In this document: positions 51,159 to 60,334 of the stretch, in pieces | Numbering within the stretch: the stretch's first letter is position 1 | Layout of the letters: every line of letters begins with the position of its first letter | Assembly: GCA_964510575.1 (NCBI GenBank) | Contig: CAZECN010000003.1 | Span: 1-64,000 of the forward strand | Direction of reading: 5' to 3' | Source: CALKYB01 sp964510575 | GTDB lineage: Bacteria; Bdellovibrionota_C; UBA2361; SZUA-149; CALKYB01 | Length of the DNA stretch: 64,000 nucleotides | The notes under the pieces: model-generated | Told to the model about the DNA's origin: nothing | Databases searched by the model: none | Seen by the model: only the letters and a program-made list of their open reading frames with translations | Translations under genes and position numbers: made by a program

Positions 51159-52508
51159 ATGATCGTCCAGTGCTCAAATTGCCTGACAAGGTACTCTATT
51201 GACGGTGCCAAAGTTGAAAGCAGCGATAACCCACGTTTTCACTGTTCGCGTTGCGACCACTATTTTGAACTAAACAGTGCCACCAGCGAGGAAACAGCTG
51301 AAACCGTTGCCGATGTTAACGAGCAGTTAGCCCAGCCACCCAAAGAAGGGGAACAGATGAGTCTGCTGGAAGCAATGTCCAATCCGGCTCAAGCTGTAGA
51401 GGAAGTTAGCTACGAAATTAATTCGACTGACGAAGAAGACCTAGATGAAGGCTTCGAAGCTTTCTCAATAGAAGATGAGCTTGAAGAGTCTCTCAGTCTG
51501 CCTTCTCATCAACCAGAAGTTAAAACTCCATTTAATGAAACAGCCTCTGAATTCGTAATACCTTCACTATACCAAGAGACAAACCACGAAGAGACCAACC
51601 TAGAGGTTGCCGAAAAACTTAGTTTGGATGATTCGTCGGAAAAAGAATTATCCGAGAAAAGTGAATCTGAACTATTAAGACAATTCTCAATTGACGACCT
51701 ATCCTTAGCAGCCGAAATTGAACGCACCACCATTAAAAGTAATTTCCCCGGTGGACCGGCTGCGAACTGGCCATCCCCTCAAATGCCCGTGCTTCCAGGA
51801 CAAGTCTATGACTCCAGTCAAACCGGCGGCCAAGCTAACTTCGAACAAATTAAAGATTACACTGATGCCAGCTCTTCAGATTCAGAGCTACCAGGCAGCT
51901 ACTACCCATCCTCGTCAGCGGGCAAAAACAGCAACTATGTAGCTAGCTCTAATCTATGTTTTCGAGATACATGGCGAAAAATTGCTATATCCTGCACTAT
52001 TCCACTTCTACTCTTGGCTACAATTTTCTTACTGAGCCAAGAGATGGATAAACTTCCTGGGGTGATAAAAAGTTACCTCGCGCTAACTCCTGGGGACATT
52101 GAGGCCGTTCCTCCTCCCGGATTACGAATCGTAGGCCTGAGCTCCAAAGAACGGATGCTAGACAACGGAACTGTCTTGCTCGACTTTTCAGGAGAAATTT
52201 TTAACGCGAGCTCAACAACGATCAAAGATGCTGTAATTGAAGTCCGACTATTCAATCGCGAAGGGCATCAGATAAGGAGAGAGACTGCCTTTAGTTCAGG
52301 AAACCTTGCAGAAGCAGAGAGCATTAACTCCCTGCAAGCTGACACGATTAAACAAATGCAAAAGAAACCCTCGCGAAACGCTAAAGATCTTAACGCCAAC
52401 GGAGGCAGAAAAAGATTTAAAGTTGTTATGCTAGACCCCCCCGGAGAGGCGAGCTGGTATAGCGCTAGGATTTACAGCGTTCGGGCAGGAGAACACAGCA
52501 CTAGTTAA
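51159..52508 (+). CDS. Zinc-ribbon membrane protein (MJ0042 type, DUF3426-like end)
   Basis: 449 aa. The N-terminal zinc ribbon IVQCSNCLTRYSID ... FHCSRCDHYFEL has Cys5, Cys8, Cys29 and Cys32, as in MJ0042-type domains. A long acidic, Ser/Glu-rich linker follows to residue 265, then one helix near 271-290 (IAISCTIPLLLLATIFLLSQ). The C-terminal part (LRIVGLSSKERMLDNGTVLL, then DFSGEIFNASSTTIKDAVIE) resembles the DUF3426/FxLYD beta-sandwich. This composition is common in deltaproteobacteria-type genomes; its function is unknown. Confidence 0.78.
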   Translation: MIVQCSNCLTRYSIDGAKVESSDNPRFHCSRCDHYFELNSATSEETAETVADVNEQLAQPPKEGEQMSLLEAMSNPAQAVEEVSYEINSTDEEDLDEGFEAFSIEDELEESLSLPSHQPEVKTPFNETASEFVIPSLYQETNHEETNLEVAEKLSLDDSSEKELSEKSESELLRQFSIDDLSLAAEIERTTIKSNFPGGPAANWPSPQMPVLPGQVYDSSQTGGQANFEQIKDYTDASSSDSELPGSYYPSSSAGKNSNYVASSNLCFRDTWRKIAISCTIPLLLLATIFLLSQEMDKLPGVIKSYLALTPGDIEAVPPPGLRIVGLSSKERMLDNGTVLLDFSGEIFNASSTTIKDAVIEVRLFNREGHQIRRETAFSSGNLAEAESINSLQADTIKQMQKKPSRNAKDLNANGGRKRFKVVMLDPPGEASWYSARIYSVRAGEHSTS

Positions 52509-52515
52509 TTTAGGA

Positions 52516-52689
52516 CTAGGGCTCTATCTTACTATTGTCATTATCCGAGTCCGTCTCGTTAAGACTCTTCTTGAAATTTCTTATTCCCTCGCCAAGACCA
52601 GAGCCTAGCTCAGGCAGTTTCCCGACGCCAAAGAGCAGCACTAGAATCACTAGCACAATAATTAGTTCCCAAGGTCCGAGTCCAAACAT
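52516..52689 (-). CDS. tatA: Twin-arginine translocase subunit TatA
   Basis: 57 aa, ATG at 52689 with AGGAG upstream; the long open frame beyond it is not translated from a good site. It has the classic short N-terminus MFGLGPWE, one membrane helix LIIVLVILVLLFGVGKL, the hinge FGVGKLPELG and an amphipathic helix GEGIRNFKKSL, then an acidic tail. TatA lines the Tat protein channel. tatB and tatC are not in the window, so it is an isolated tatA/E-type gene. Confidence 0.93.
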   Translation of the reverse strand: MFGLGPWELIIVLVILVLLFGVGKLPELGSGLGEGIRNFKKSLNETDSDNDNSKIEP

Positions 52690-52771
52690 GAAAGCTCCTA
52701 ATCTGAAAAGACTGTGTTGCAATATACTGCTATAATGGCAGTCAGCTAAACCGTAGTTTATTGGTGCATAT

Positions 52772-53890
52772 TTGTCCAGGCGTATTGAAAAAAATTTCGA
52801 ACAGAAAGCAGGCTCTCCTTTTGGCTCCTTAGCCCCTGCCCTGCTCTTTTCTGTCCTTTTGCACGTAGCACTTTTCCTCTCGGGAGCTCTCTCGCTAGAG
52901 AGCTCAAAAACCCCTACTCCCGAGACTATTGAAGTAAAACTGGTTGAGCTACCTAAGAGCAAAGCTCCAAAGATTATCGTCCCAGACTCTGATAGCCCAG
53001 AAACTAAGAAATCTGTGGCTCGCAAGCTTGCCGGAAAAAACAGCTTAGTCCCCAAAGAGTCTCTAAGGAAAGGCGCTGAGGAGGGAAATGCCGAACAGGG
53101 AAAAGCTATAGTCCCAGGTGCTGTTAGCCCTAAACCGGTGAGCAAACAACCAAGCCTTAAAAAGCCTCAACCCGTCAAGGCTCAGCCGAAGGTAAGCAAG
53201 GCCAAGGAAAAACCAAAAAAGTCTAAGCCAGTAGCAAAGGTATCTTCTCAAAAAACTTTTCCCAAACTAAAACTCGATAGCTCTAGTCTGTTTGCAAAAC
53301 TCGAACAAAATAAGCTCGCCACTGCAAAAAAACAGTCTTCCAAACAAGAAGAAAATCCAGAGAAGAACGAAAAAGTGTCAGACAGAGTCCGGGAGGCCAA
53401 ACTTCGATCGGCCGTTCCCTTTCAACGCTTATCTCAACCTGGTGGCCTGAGCCGTTACGGCTCCTCGGCTCATCTGCCCAATATTCCAGATGGGCAACTC
53501 ACCCTGCTCAATGCGAAGGCTGACAGGCATGCTGTTTTTGTCAGACGAGTGGCGCTACAAGTTTTTGGAAAGCTTAAGCAACTTGGCTGGACCAACCTCT
53601 CAGGAGGAGAGATAAACCGAATCCATGGTTTTGCTGTGGTGGAGGCAATTATGTCTCCTCAGGGAAAACTACTTGGAGCAACTGTTCAAGACAGTTCCGG
53701 CTTAAGAAAGTTTGACTCGACAATGCTAGAAGCTGGAGAGCACGGCACTTGGGACCAAAACCCTCCTGAATCAGCCAAGGCAGCAGATGGAAATATTCAC
53801 TTTATCTTTAAAGCGAAAAGCTGGTCTGTGCGTTACGGAGATACCGGTCGGGAAAAACGTTGGCTTCTTATGGCCACAGGGCTTCTTTAA
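52772..53890 (+). CDS. TonB-like energy-transduction protein
   Basis: 372 aa with a TTG start (no ATG available; the ribosome site is weak). An N-terminal helix LAPALLFSVLLHVALFLSGA anchors it in the inner membrane. A long Pro/Lys-rich spacer (residues 45-220; KPQPVKAQPKVSKAKEKPKK) follows, of the kind that spans the periplasm. The C-terminal 100 residues have the TonB fold pattern: GFAVVEAIMSPQGKLLGATV then QDSSGLRKFDSTMLEA. No exbB/exbD pair is adjacent. TolA is an alternative. Confidence 0.75.
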   Translation: MSRRIEKNFEQKAGSPFGSLAPALLFSVLLHVALFLSGALSLESSKTPTPETIEVKLVELPKSKAPKIIVPDSDSPETKKSVARKLAGKNSLVPKESLRKGAEEGNAEQGKAIVPGAVSPKPVSKQPSLKKPQPVKAQPKVSKAKEKPKKSKPVAKVSSQKTFPKLKLDSSSLFAKLEQNKLATAKKQSSKQEENPEKNEKVSDRVREAKLRSAVPFQRLSQPGGLSRYGSSAHLPNIPDGQLTLLNAKADRHAVFVRRVALQVFGKLKQLGWTNLSGGEINRIHGFAVVEAIMSPQGKLLGATVQDSSGLRKFDSTMLEAGEHGTWDQNPPESAKAADGNIHFIFKAKSWSVRYGDTGREKRWLLMATGLL

Positions 53891-53996
53891 AAGACTGAGA
53901 TATTTGGAGGGTAGAGAGATTGAGCATAACCTAAAGAGTTTTCTATGTTCAACCTCCTTACCCAGTTAAAGCTAGGCTTTGTCCAAAAGAAGGTAG

Positions 53997-54359
53997 TTAA
54001 TATTCAGTGAACACTTGGCTACCTAGTTGTTCAAAGTAGTCAGGAAAATCAGAGTCATCCATTTCAAGCAACTCTGAAGTTCTACAAGCTTGGCTTGATG
54101 GCACTGTGAAAACAACCGATCCATTTTGCAAGCAAAGCACTCGCACTTGGTTACACAACGCTAAATCAAAACTCCCTGCATTTCGGTCGAGCAAATCACT
54201 CAAAGCTAAGAAAAACGCAGTATCGACTTCTCCTTCGTCATCAATAACGGGACGAACAACTCCAATGTTATCAGTGGGTATAAGAGGTAATGAAGCTTTC
54301 AAGCTATTTGGCGAAAAGGAAATATTTCTAAGTGTAAATGTTCGTAAGACTGACGACAT
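53997..54359 (-). CDS. Orphan protein with upstream stem-loop, unknown function
   Basis: 120 aa from ATG 54359 with GAGGG upstream; a longer frame to 54452 would run through the leader stem-loop. No signal peptide. It is mixed alpha/beta, with an acidic segment GVVRPVIDDEGEVDTAFFLA and an acidic end (LEMDDSDFPDYFEQL). No family is recognised. It is isolated between the TonB-like gene and repeat copy E. Confidence 0.58.
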   Translation of the reverse strand: MSSVLRTFTLRNISFSPNSLKASLPLIPTDNIGVVRPVIDDEGEVDTAFFLALSDLLDRNAGSFDLALCNQVRVLCLQNGSVVFTVPSSQACRTSELLEMDDSDFPDYFEQLGSQVFTEY

Positions 54360-54391
54360 AAAGTTACCCTCGGTTAGTTTTATAGAATGGT

Positions 54392-54435
54392 AAGGTACGG
54401 CCGGCAAAAGCAATTGCTTCTCCAGGCCGCACCTT
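54392..54435 (-). promoter_or_regulatory. Nested stem-loop before the 120-aa orphan gene
   Basis: AAGGTACGGCC (54392-54402) faces GGCCGCACCTT (54425-54435). In minus-strand RNA this is an 11-bp stem with one G-U pair, and its loop holds the palindrome AAGCAATTGCTT. It ends 32 nt before the ATG at 54359. No U-run follows in that direction. Confidence 0.55.
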
Positions 54436-54470
54436 TTAAAACCTACAATCAACTCTCTCTACCTCTTGAA

Positions 54471-54776
54471 TATACCCCGTCTACTTGAAATTTCGGCTTT
54501 TTCTATACCCATAGTAAAGGGGTATATGCAGAGCGTAGCACTGCCGGACAACAAATATACTGAAACTTAAAATATGACTACAAGAGCGAAGCTCTTGACA
54601 AGAAAAGTTAAAATTCTAGCATTTTTAGTGTGTTTTGTGATTTTCTTGCGAAGCTTCGCTTCACAGCATATTTTTAGACAGGGTATATCTGTCTACCGGC
54701 TTTGCTTACGCAAAGCGAATACTGAAACCTGATGTGAGCCGTTGCAAAAGATGAAATTTAAAGTGGTTTCAGTATA
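54471..54776 (+). repeat. Dispersed modular repeat, copy E (1-2-shortened 3-4)
   Basis: Module 1 (54471-54526) runs from TATACCCC to GGGGTATA. Module 2 (54527-54555) keeps GTAGCACTGC and GGACAACA. Module 3 (54556-54729, 174 nt) starts ATACTGAAAC, keeps the CTTGCGAAGC and GCTTTGC/GCAAAGC hairpins, but lacks the central CAAATGC and CTACGTC hairpins. Module 4 (54718-54776) ends GTGGTTTCAGTATA. It lies in a 760-bp gene-free region; 54777-55083 shows no gene. Confidence 0.87.
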
Positions 54777-55083
54777 TAGCAAAAAACTATTCTCAAAAAG
54801 TAGAGTTGTATTACTGGCGCATTCTGGCGCCAATCCTTAGGACTCAATATTCTATTGTAAATTAGGTTGCTTGAGAGCTAGGATCTATTTCTAAGATCCT
54901 GCAATAGCTAACCCTCGCAGCTTAGAACTTACAAGCTGAAAAGATCACTAGCAATAATTTGAAAGGCAAAACTCGGATATTCACAAACTTCTAACGATCG
55001 ATAAGGAACAAGATCATAAAATTCTAATGATGAAACAACAAAGGATAAACCAATTTTAAATCAATTAGAAAGTTTGTATATTT

Positions 55084-55113
55084 CTCCTGCGCTCAAAAAG
55101 CCAAGCACAGGAG
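55084..55113. terminator. Stem-loop after the 101-aa orphan gene
   Basis: CTCCTGCGCT (55084-55093) and AGCACAGGAG (55104-55113) form a 10-bp stem with one mismatch or wobble, 7 nt from the stop codon of the minus-strand gene. A U-rich tail is lacking, so the terminator role is tentative. Confidence 0.4.
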
Positions 55114-55119
55114 ATTACA

Positions 55120-55425
55120 CTAGTTGTCATTAAAAACTTCATTGGGATCACTCTGAAGAGTAGAAAAATAAAGGCGAGTTGGAATCAATTCCAAAGTTCG
55201 AACATTAAGACTCGAGTGTTCATTCCTCTGATACAGCTCATCAGATAGATTCAACTTACCTCCAATTAAACTATCAAGCTCTGAGATAGCACCTCTTATA
55301 GCAAAAGTATCGGATTCAGATTTAACAATCTCTAATCCTAAACTTTTAGCAAAATCGGCAGTACCTTCCGGCCAGTAAAATCCACTAATATAAAAAAATA
55401 TAAAATTTCCTTTCAAATCACTCAT
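55120..55425 (-). CDS. Small orphan protein, unknown function
   Basis: 101 aa. Its N-terminus FIFFYISGFYWPEGTADFAK and SLGLEIVKSESDTFAIRGAI give an alternating beta-alpha-beta pattern, and the acidic C-terminus ends DPNEVFNDN. No signal peptide and no recognised family. It has a stem-loop upstream (55444-55483) and another just beyond its stop, and is isolated 170 bp from gcvP on the same strand. Confidence 0.52.
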   Translation of the reverse strand: MSDLKGNFIFFYISGFYWPEGTADFAKSLGLEIVKSESDTFAIRGAISELDSLIGGKLNLSDELYQRNEHSSLNVRTLELIPTRLYFSTLQSDPNEVFNDN

Positions 55426-55443
55426 AAGAATGATCTCTTTTAG

Positions 55444-55483
55444 TTGTGGGCTCCGGCAAACTTAAATCTGCAGGAGCTCACAA
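55444..55483 (-). promoter_or_regulatory. Stem-loop before the 101-aa orphan gene
   Basis: GTGGGCTCC (55446-55454) faces GGAGCTCAC (55473-55481), extended by two A-T pairs, with an inner partial stem GCAAA/TCTGC. It lies about 20 nt before the ATG at 55425. In minus-strand RNA there is one A-C mismatch. Confidence 0.5.
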
Positions 55484-55595
55484 AAACCTTTTCCCTCGTT
55501 GCCTCAAATCCAAACAAAGGCTCGATTTGAAGCAAATTAGATCTAACTCGATTTAGATTTCAAAGAGCATTTTCTCGGCGAACAAAGAGGATCAG

Positions 55596-58499
55596 CTAAA
55601 CTTCAGAGTAATCCCCTACTCCACCACAACTACAGACCAAGTTACGGTCTCCATAGGCTGAATCAATTCTGGCAACAGCCGGCCAGAATTTAAAATCTTT
55701 AAGCCCCTCAACCGGCCAAGCAGCTCGACTGCGAGCATACTTGTGCCTCCATTCATCGCCACCAATCTCAAGAGCTGTGTGGGGAGCGTTTTTCAAAAGG
55801 TTGTCCTGCTTATCAGCTTCTCCGCTTTCGACTTCAGCAATTTCTTTTCTGATTGCAATCATTGCATCACAAAAACGGTCCAGTTCAGCCTGAGATTCAC
55901 TTTCAGTTGGCTCGACCATCAAAGTTTCAATCACTGGCCAGCTAACTGTTGGGGCATGAAAGCCATAGTCCATTAGTCGTTTGGCAACATCTTCAACCGT
56001 CACACCGCAGTTTTTCTTAAAAGCTCTCAGATCCAAAATGCACTCATGAGCAACAAAGCCATTCTTTCCCTTGTAAAGAACGGGATAGTGAGGCTCTAGT
56101 CTCTTGGCAATATAGTTAGCGTTCAGAATAGCAACTTCAGTGGCTTTCCTTAGCCCCATTGCTCCCATCAACTTAATATAGGACCATGAAATTGGAAGAA
56201 CTCCAGCAGAACCAAATTTAGCTGAAGATACAGGACCAACATTTCCTTGTTCAGTTGCCAGAGGATCTCCCGGAAGAAAATCACTCAAATGAGCAGCCAC
56301 CCCAATTGGGCCAACACCTGGTCCTCCTCCTCCATGAGGAATACAAAAAGTTTTATGAAGATTTAAGTGGCAAACATCTGCTCCGAGGTCTCCCGGCTTA
56401 CAAAGCCCAACCTGAGCATTCATATTAGCTCCGTCCATATACACCTGCCCACCGGCATCATGAACCATTGAGCAAATATCTTTAATAGCCTCTTCAAAAA
56501 CTCCATGAGTGGAAGGATAGGTAACCATCAAAGCAGCTAAAGCATCTCCTGCTTTTTCAATGCCTGCTTTTAAGTCTTCAAGATTTATATCTCCCTGCTC
56601 ATCACACTTAACCGGCAGCACTTTCATTCCTGCCATAATTGCACTGGCAGGATTGGTGCCGTGAGCAGACTCAGGGATCAAACAAATATTTCTTTTAGTG
56701 TCACCTCGGGATGCATGCCAACCCTGAATAGCTAACAGTCCCGCATACTCACCTTGAGACCCAGCATTAGGCTGCAATGAAACTGCAGCAAAACCAGTTA
56801 TCTCAGCCAAGTCTCGCTCAAGCTCGTCAATCATCTCTTTATAACCAGCAGCGAATTTTTCTGGAATGAAGGGATGCATACCAGCAAACTCAGGCCAAGT
56901 TACAGCTAGCATTTCAGTAGTGGCATTAAGCTTCATCGTACAAGAGCCAAGTGGAATCATTGAAGCGGTTAAAGACAAGTCTTTGGACTGCAAGCGATTC
57001 ATATACCTGAGAAGCTCGGTTTCAGTTTGGTAACGCTTAAACGCCTCAGCCTGCATGAAAGAACTCGTTCTCTTAAGCTTCGACCCTTCAGCATCAAATA
57101 GAGTTTGTTCACCAAGCTCAGCACTAAAGTTAAACTCTGCCTCAGGAACAATAACTTGAAGTAGGTTTTCGAGATCCGCTGCAAGAACTGTTTCATCCAG
57201 GGCAACACAAATCTCCGAATCAGATAAGTAACGTAGGTGAATTTCTCTATCTTCAGCTCTTGAACGAATAGCTGGCAACTCGCTCTTAGAAACCTTAAAA
57301 GATAAAGTGTCAAAGAATAGACCTTCAGAAACCTCAATACCCGATTTCTTCAAAGCTTCTTTCAGCTGGCGGGTTTTCTGATGCACGGTGCTAGCAATCT
57401 TAGTTAAGCCATCCGGTCCGTGATAGACTCCGTACATTGATGCCACCACCGCCAAAAGAACTTGAGCAGTACAGATATTGCTAGTCGCTCTGTCTCGCTT
57501 AATATGCTGCTCTCTTACTTGGAGAGCCAAACGAAGAGCGGGTTTTCCATTTCTATCCTTAGAGACTCCAACGATTCTGCCAGGAATGAATCTTTTAAAC
57601 TCTTCTTTAGTTGCAAAGAACCCTGCATGAGGGCCACCATACCCAAGCCCAACCCCAAAGCGTTGAGCACTTCCGACAACAACATCTGCCCCAAGATTAC
57701 CTGGAGCTTCAAGCAGAGTCAGAGCCAGAAGGTCACTTGCAACTATCAGTCTTGAAGCAGAATCCTTGCATTTAGCAGAAAGAGATGAAAAATCCTCAAC
57801 TCGGCCATAGCTGTCTGGGTATTGAATGATTGCCGCAAAGGTATTTGCATCAAGCGAATCTTCGGGCGTCTCACAAATATCTAACTCAATCTCAAGTGGC
57901 TCAGCTCGAGTTTTGATAACTGCAATGGTTTGTGGATGAAGACGGTTTGAGACTACAAACTTAGTTCTATCTTCTTTCTGTGCACGGTAACACATCACCA
58001 TTGCTTCAGCCGCAGCAGTACCTTCATCCAGAAGAGATGAGTTGGCTAGCTCCATGCCAGTCAAATCGGTAACTATGGTTTGAAAGTTTAGCAGAGCTTC
58101 AAGACGGCCTTGCGCTATCTCAGCTTGGTAAGGAGTATACTGGGTATACCAACCAGGATTCTCTAAAATATTTCTTTGAATTACTGGTGGGGTAATAGAG
58201 GGGTAATAACCCTGTCCAAGGTAACTTTTACCTGGACGGTTCTTTGCTGCAATTTTTCTAAGCCTTTCAATTATCTCTTGCTCACCAGCAGCTGGACTTA
58301 GATCCATTAGGCTTCGGTCCAATATTTGTTTTGGAACTGTTTGATCAATTAGTTGGTCAAGCGACTCACAGCCAAGACTGGAGAGCATTGAATCAATCTC
58401 AGCTGCCTGGGGTCCAATATGCCTAGAGACAAAACTCATGTCTCTCTTTACCGCTTCAGATTCAATCTGGTTTTTTTGGGCCACTGCTAAACCTGCCAT
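55596..58499 (-). CDS. gcvP: Glycine dehydrogenase (decarboxylating), P protein
   Basis: 967 aa, the full-length single-chain form. The PLP enzyme decarboxylates glycine and passes the aminomethyl group to lipoyl-GcvH. The N-terminal half begins with FVSRHIGP and carries YTPYQAEIAQGRLEALLNFQ. The C-terminal half has the PLP Lys in HLNLHKTFCIPHGGGGPGVG and the glycine-rich GSAGVLPISWSYIKLMG. It is third in the gcvT-gcvH-gcvP operon, 50 nt after gcvH. Confidence 0.97.
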   Translation of the reverse strand: MAGLAVAQKNQIESEAVKRDMSFVSRHIGPQAAEIDSMLSSLGCESLDQLIDQTVPKQILDRSLMDLSPAAGEQEIIERLRKIAAKNRPGKSYLGQGYYPSITPPVIQRNILENPGWYTQYTPYQAEIAQGRLEALLNFQTIVTDLTGMELANSSLLDEGTAAAEAMVMCYRAQKEDRTKFVVSNRLHPQTIAVIKTRAEPLEIELDICETPEDSLDANTFAAIIQYPDSYGRVEDFSSLSAKCKDSASRLIVASDLLALTLLEAPGNLGADVVVGSAQRFGVGLGYGGPHAGFFATKEEFKRFIPGRIVGVSKDRNGKPALRLALQVREQHIKRDRATSNICTAQVLLAVVASMYGVYHGPDGLTKIASTVHQKTRQLKEALKKSGIEVSEGLFFDTLSFKVSKSELPAIRSRAEDREIHLRYLSDSEICVALDETVLAADLENLLQVIVPEAEFNFSAELGEQTLFDAEGSKLKRTSSFMQAEAFKRYQTETELLRYMNRLQSKDLSLTASMIPLGSCTMKLNATTEMLAVTWPEFAGMHPFIPEKFAAGYKEMIDELERDLAEITGFAAVSLQPNAGSQGEYAGLLAIQGWHASRGDTKRNICLIPESAHGTNPASAIMAGMKVLPVKCDEQGDINLEDLKAGIEKAGDALAALMVTYPSTHGVFEEAIKDICSMVHDAGGQVYMDGANMNAQVGLCKPGDLGADVCHLNLHKTFCIPHGGGGPGVGPIGVAAHLSDFLPGDPLATEQGNVGPVSSAKFGSAGVLPISWSYIKLMGAMGLRKATEVAILNANYIAKRLEPHYPVLYKGKNGFVAHECILDLRAFKKNCGVTVEDVAKRLMDYGFHAPTVSWPVIETLMVEPTESESQAELDRFCDAMIAIRKEIAEVESGEADKQDNLLKNAPHTALEIGGDEWRHKYARSRAAWPVEGLKDFKFWPAVARIDSAYGDRNLVCSCGGVGDYSEV

Positions 58500-58549
58500 T
58501 TTTCTTACTGCCTGTTTCGAGTTTACAACTACTTATTAAACTAAGAGAC

Positions 58550-58924
58550 TTACTTTGAAAGCTCCTCGACATAAGCCGAGTAAGCATTCTCATCCATCAA
58601 ACTATCAAGCTGCGATGCATCAGAAATTTCCATTTTTACTAGCCAGCCATTTTCTAACGGAGATTCATTAACCAACTGAGGAGAATCGTTTAGTTCCCCA
58701 TTAACAGCTGTAACCTTTCCCGCAACTGGAGCATAGACATCGCTAACGGCTTTCACTGACTCCACGTTAAGGGCTGTATCACCTTGCCCCAGTTCAGCAC
58801 CTGCTGAAGGTAAGTCTACAAAGACAACGTCGCCTAGCTCAGTCTGAGCATAGTCTGTAATCCCAACTACATATTCACCATTAACTTCCTTTATCCACTC
58901 GTGGTCTTTTGTAAATTTAATCAC
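58550..58924 (-). CDS. gcvH: Glycine cleavage system H protein
   Basis: 124 aa. The lipoyl carrier has Lys58 in NVESVKAVSDVYAPVAG, flanked by the usual FVDLPSAGAELGQGD and GWLVKMEIS. It shuttles the aminomethyl group between GcvP, GcvT and the L protein. It lies between gcvT and gcvP with short gaps. It depends on lipoylation enzymes not seen here. Confidence 0.97.
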   Translation of the reverse strand: MIKFTKDHEWIKEVNGEYVVGITDYAQTELGDVVFVDLPSAGAELGQGDTALNVESVKAVSDVYAPVAGKVTAVNGELNDSPQLVNESPLENGWLVKMEISDASQLDSLMDENAYSAYVEELSK

Positions 58925-58971
58925 CGGCCTCTCCTAGTCACTAAGTGCCATGCTGTTAACTTTTCTTATGC

Positions 58972-60090
58972 TTATTTTTTCTTATAGAAGGGTATTTTCA
59001 CAGTTTGAACGTCAACCAATCTACCCCGAACATCCGCCTGAAGTTTAATCCCAGGCTTTGAAAATTCTTTATCAACTATCGCCAGACCTATGGCTTTGCC
59101 AACCGTTGGCGTTTGAGTACCACTAGTTACCCAACCAACCGAGTTCCCTTCTAGGTCCTGCAGTTTCATATCTTCTCTAACCAACCCTCGGCCCAAGACT
59201 TCAAGGCCTATTAGCTTTTGCTTCAATCCTTGCTCCTTAATAGAGCGAAGCGAAGCAGCTCCAACAAAGTCACCCTTAGCGAGCTTTACCGCCCATGAAA
59301 CGTTGGCCGTAAGAGCCGGCAGATCCTCTCTTAGCTCATGACCGTGCAGAGGAAGGGCAGCCTCAAGTCTAAGGGTATCTCTAGCCCCGAAGCCAATTGG
59401 GAAAGCCCCATTCTCCGAGAGTGTTTTCCAAAGGTTAGTCGCCTTCTCTGTAGGAAGAAACACTTCAAAGCCATCTTCTCCGGTATAACCAGTGCGAGCA
59501 ATTAACACAGAGCCAAAAGTCGTTTTCTCCATTTTTCGGAAACTGAAAAACGGAAATGCATTAAGGCTAGAATCTTTAAGTTCAGGAAAAGTCTTTAGCA
59601 AAATACCTTCTGCTAAGGGACCCTGCAGAGCAATTTGAGCGAAATCTGCTGTTTGATTTTCTAGTTGAACTCCTTCAGAGTTTTGGCTCTGCAGCCATGC
59701 AAAATCTTTATCCACGTTAGAAGCATTGGCACAGATAAAGAATTCTTGCTGGCTAACCCGATAAACTATTAAATCATCAATTACCCCGCCCTCTTCATTT
59801 AAAAGAAGAGTGTATTGAGCCTGACCATCGGAAATTCGAGTAATATCGTTACTGCAAGTTCGTTGAATAAAGGACTGAGCAGCCGAACCTTTACATAAAA
59901 TTTCGCCCATATGACTGACATCGAAAATGCCCGCCTGCTCTCTAACTTTTAGATGCTCATCTTTGAGATTGCTATACTGAACAGGGACTTCCCACCCCGC
60001 AAAGCCCATCAGCTTGGCTCCGGCTTCTTTATGCAGGTCGAACAGACAAGTCCGCTTTAATTCACCAACAGTTTCTTCAGAATCAGACAA
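58972..60090 (-). CDS. gcvT: Aminomethyltransferase, T protein
   Basis: 372 aa. It transfers the methylene group from lipoyl-GcvH to tetrahydrofolate and releases ammonia. Marks are FAGWEVPVQY, GIFDVSHMGEI, LLNEEGGVIDDLIVYR, ARTGYTGEDGFEVFLP and ARDTLRLEAALPLHGHEL. The start is TTG 60090 with a GGAG about 10 nt upstream. It is first of the gcv operon. The upstream 240 bp do not show the conserved core of a glycine riboswitch by eye. Confidence 0.95.
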   Translation of the reverse strand: MSDSEETVGELKRTCLFDLHKEAGAKLMGFAGWEVPVQYSNLKDEHLKVREQAGIFDVSHMGEILCKGSAAQSFIQRTCSNDITRISDGQAQYTLLLNEEGGVIDDLIVYRVSQQEFFICANASNVDKDFAWLQSQNSEGVQLENQTADFAQIALQGPLAEGILLKTFPELKDSSLNAFPFFSFRKMEKTTFGSVLIARTGYTGEDGFEVFLPTEKATNLWKTLSENGAFPIGFGARDTLRLEAALPLHGHELREDLPALTANVSWAVKLAKGDFVGAASLRSIKEQGLKQKLIGLEVLGRGLVREDMKLQDLEGNSVGWVTSGTQTPTVGKAIGLAIVDKEFSKPGIKLQADVRGRLVDVQTVKIPFYKKK

Positions 60091-60334
60091 AATCCCGCAA
60101 CTCCAGAGGTTGTTAATAAAGTCCCAAAATGGTCAGGAATGGGGCTTCTGTATAGCAGCTACTGACAGCCATGTCATGAGTACGGGGCTCTGGAAAAAGA
60201 CAACTTAGGAGCCTATAGAACTCGAAGAGCCTAGAAAACCGCAAAGACTACTGAACTTATTTCAGTTAACTATCTTAAGCTATCCGAAAGATCTATTGTC
60301 CAGGTAGTTGTCAAACAACAACTAGGGAAAAACA

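Noticed and set aside
52690..53145. Extended 209-aa reading of the tatA frame
   Set aside because: The upstream part is the complement of the TonB-like gene; the ATG at 52689 has an AGGAG site and gives a normal TatA.
60091..60334. Glycine riboswitch upstream of gcvT
   Set aside because: Glycine riboswitches are expected before gcvT, but the conserved GA-rich core and the tandem aptamer layout are not visible on the minus strand.
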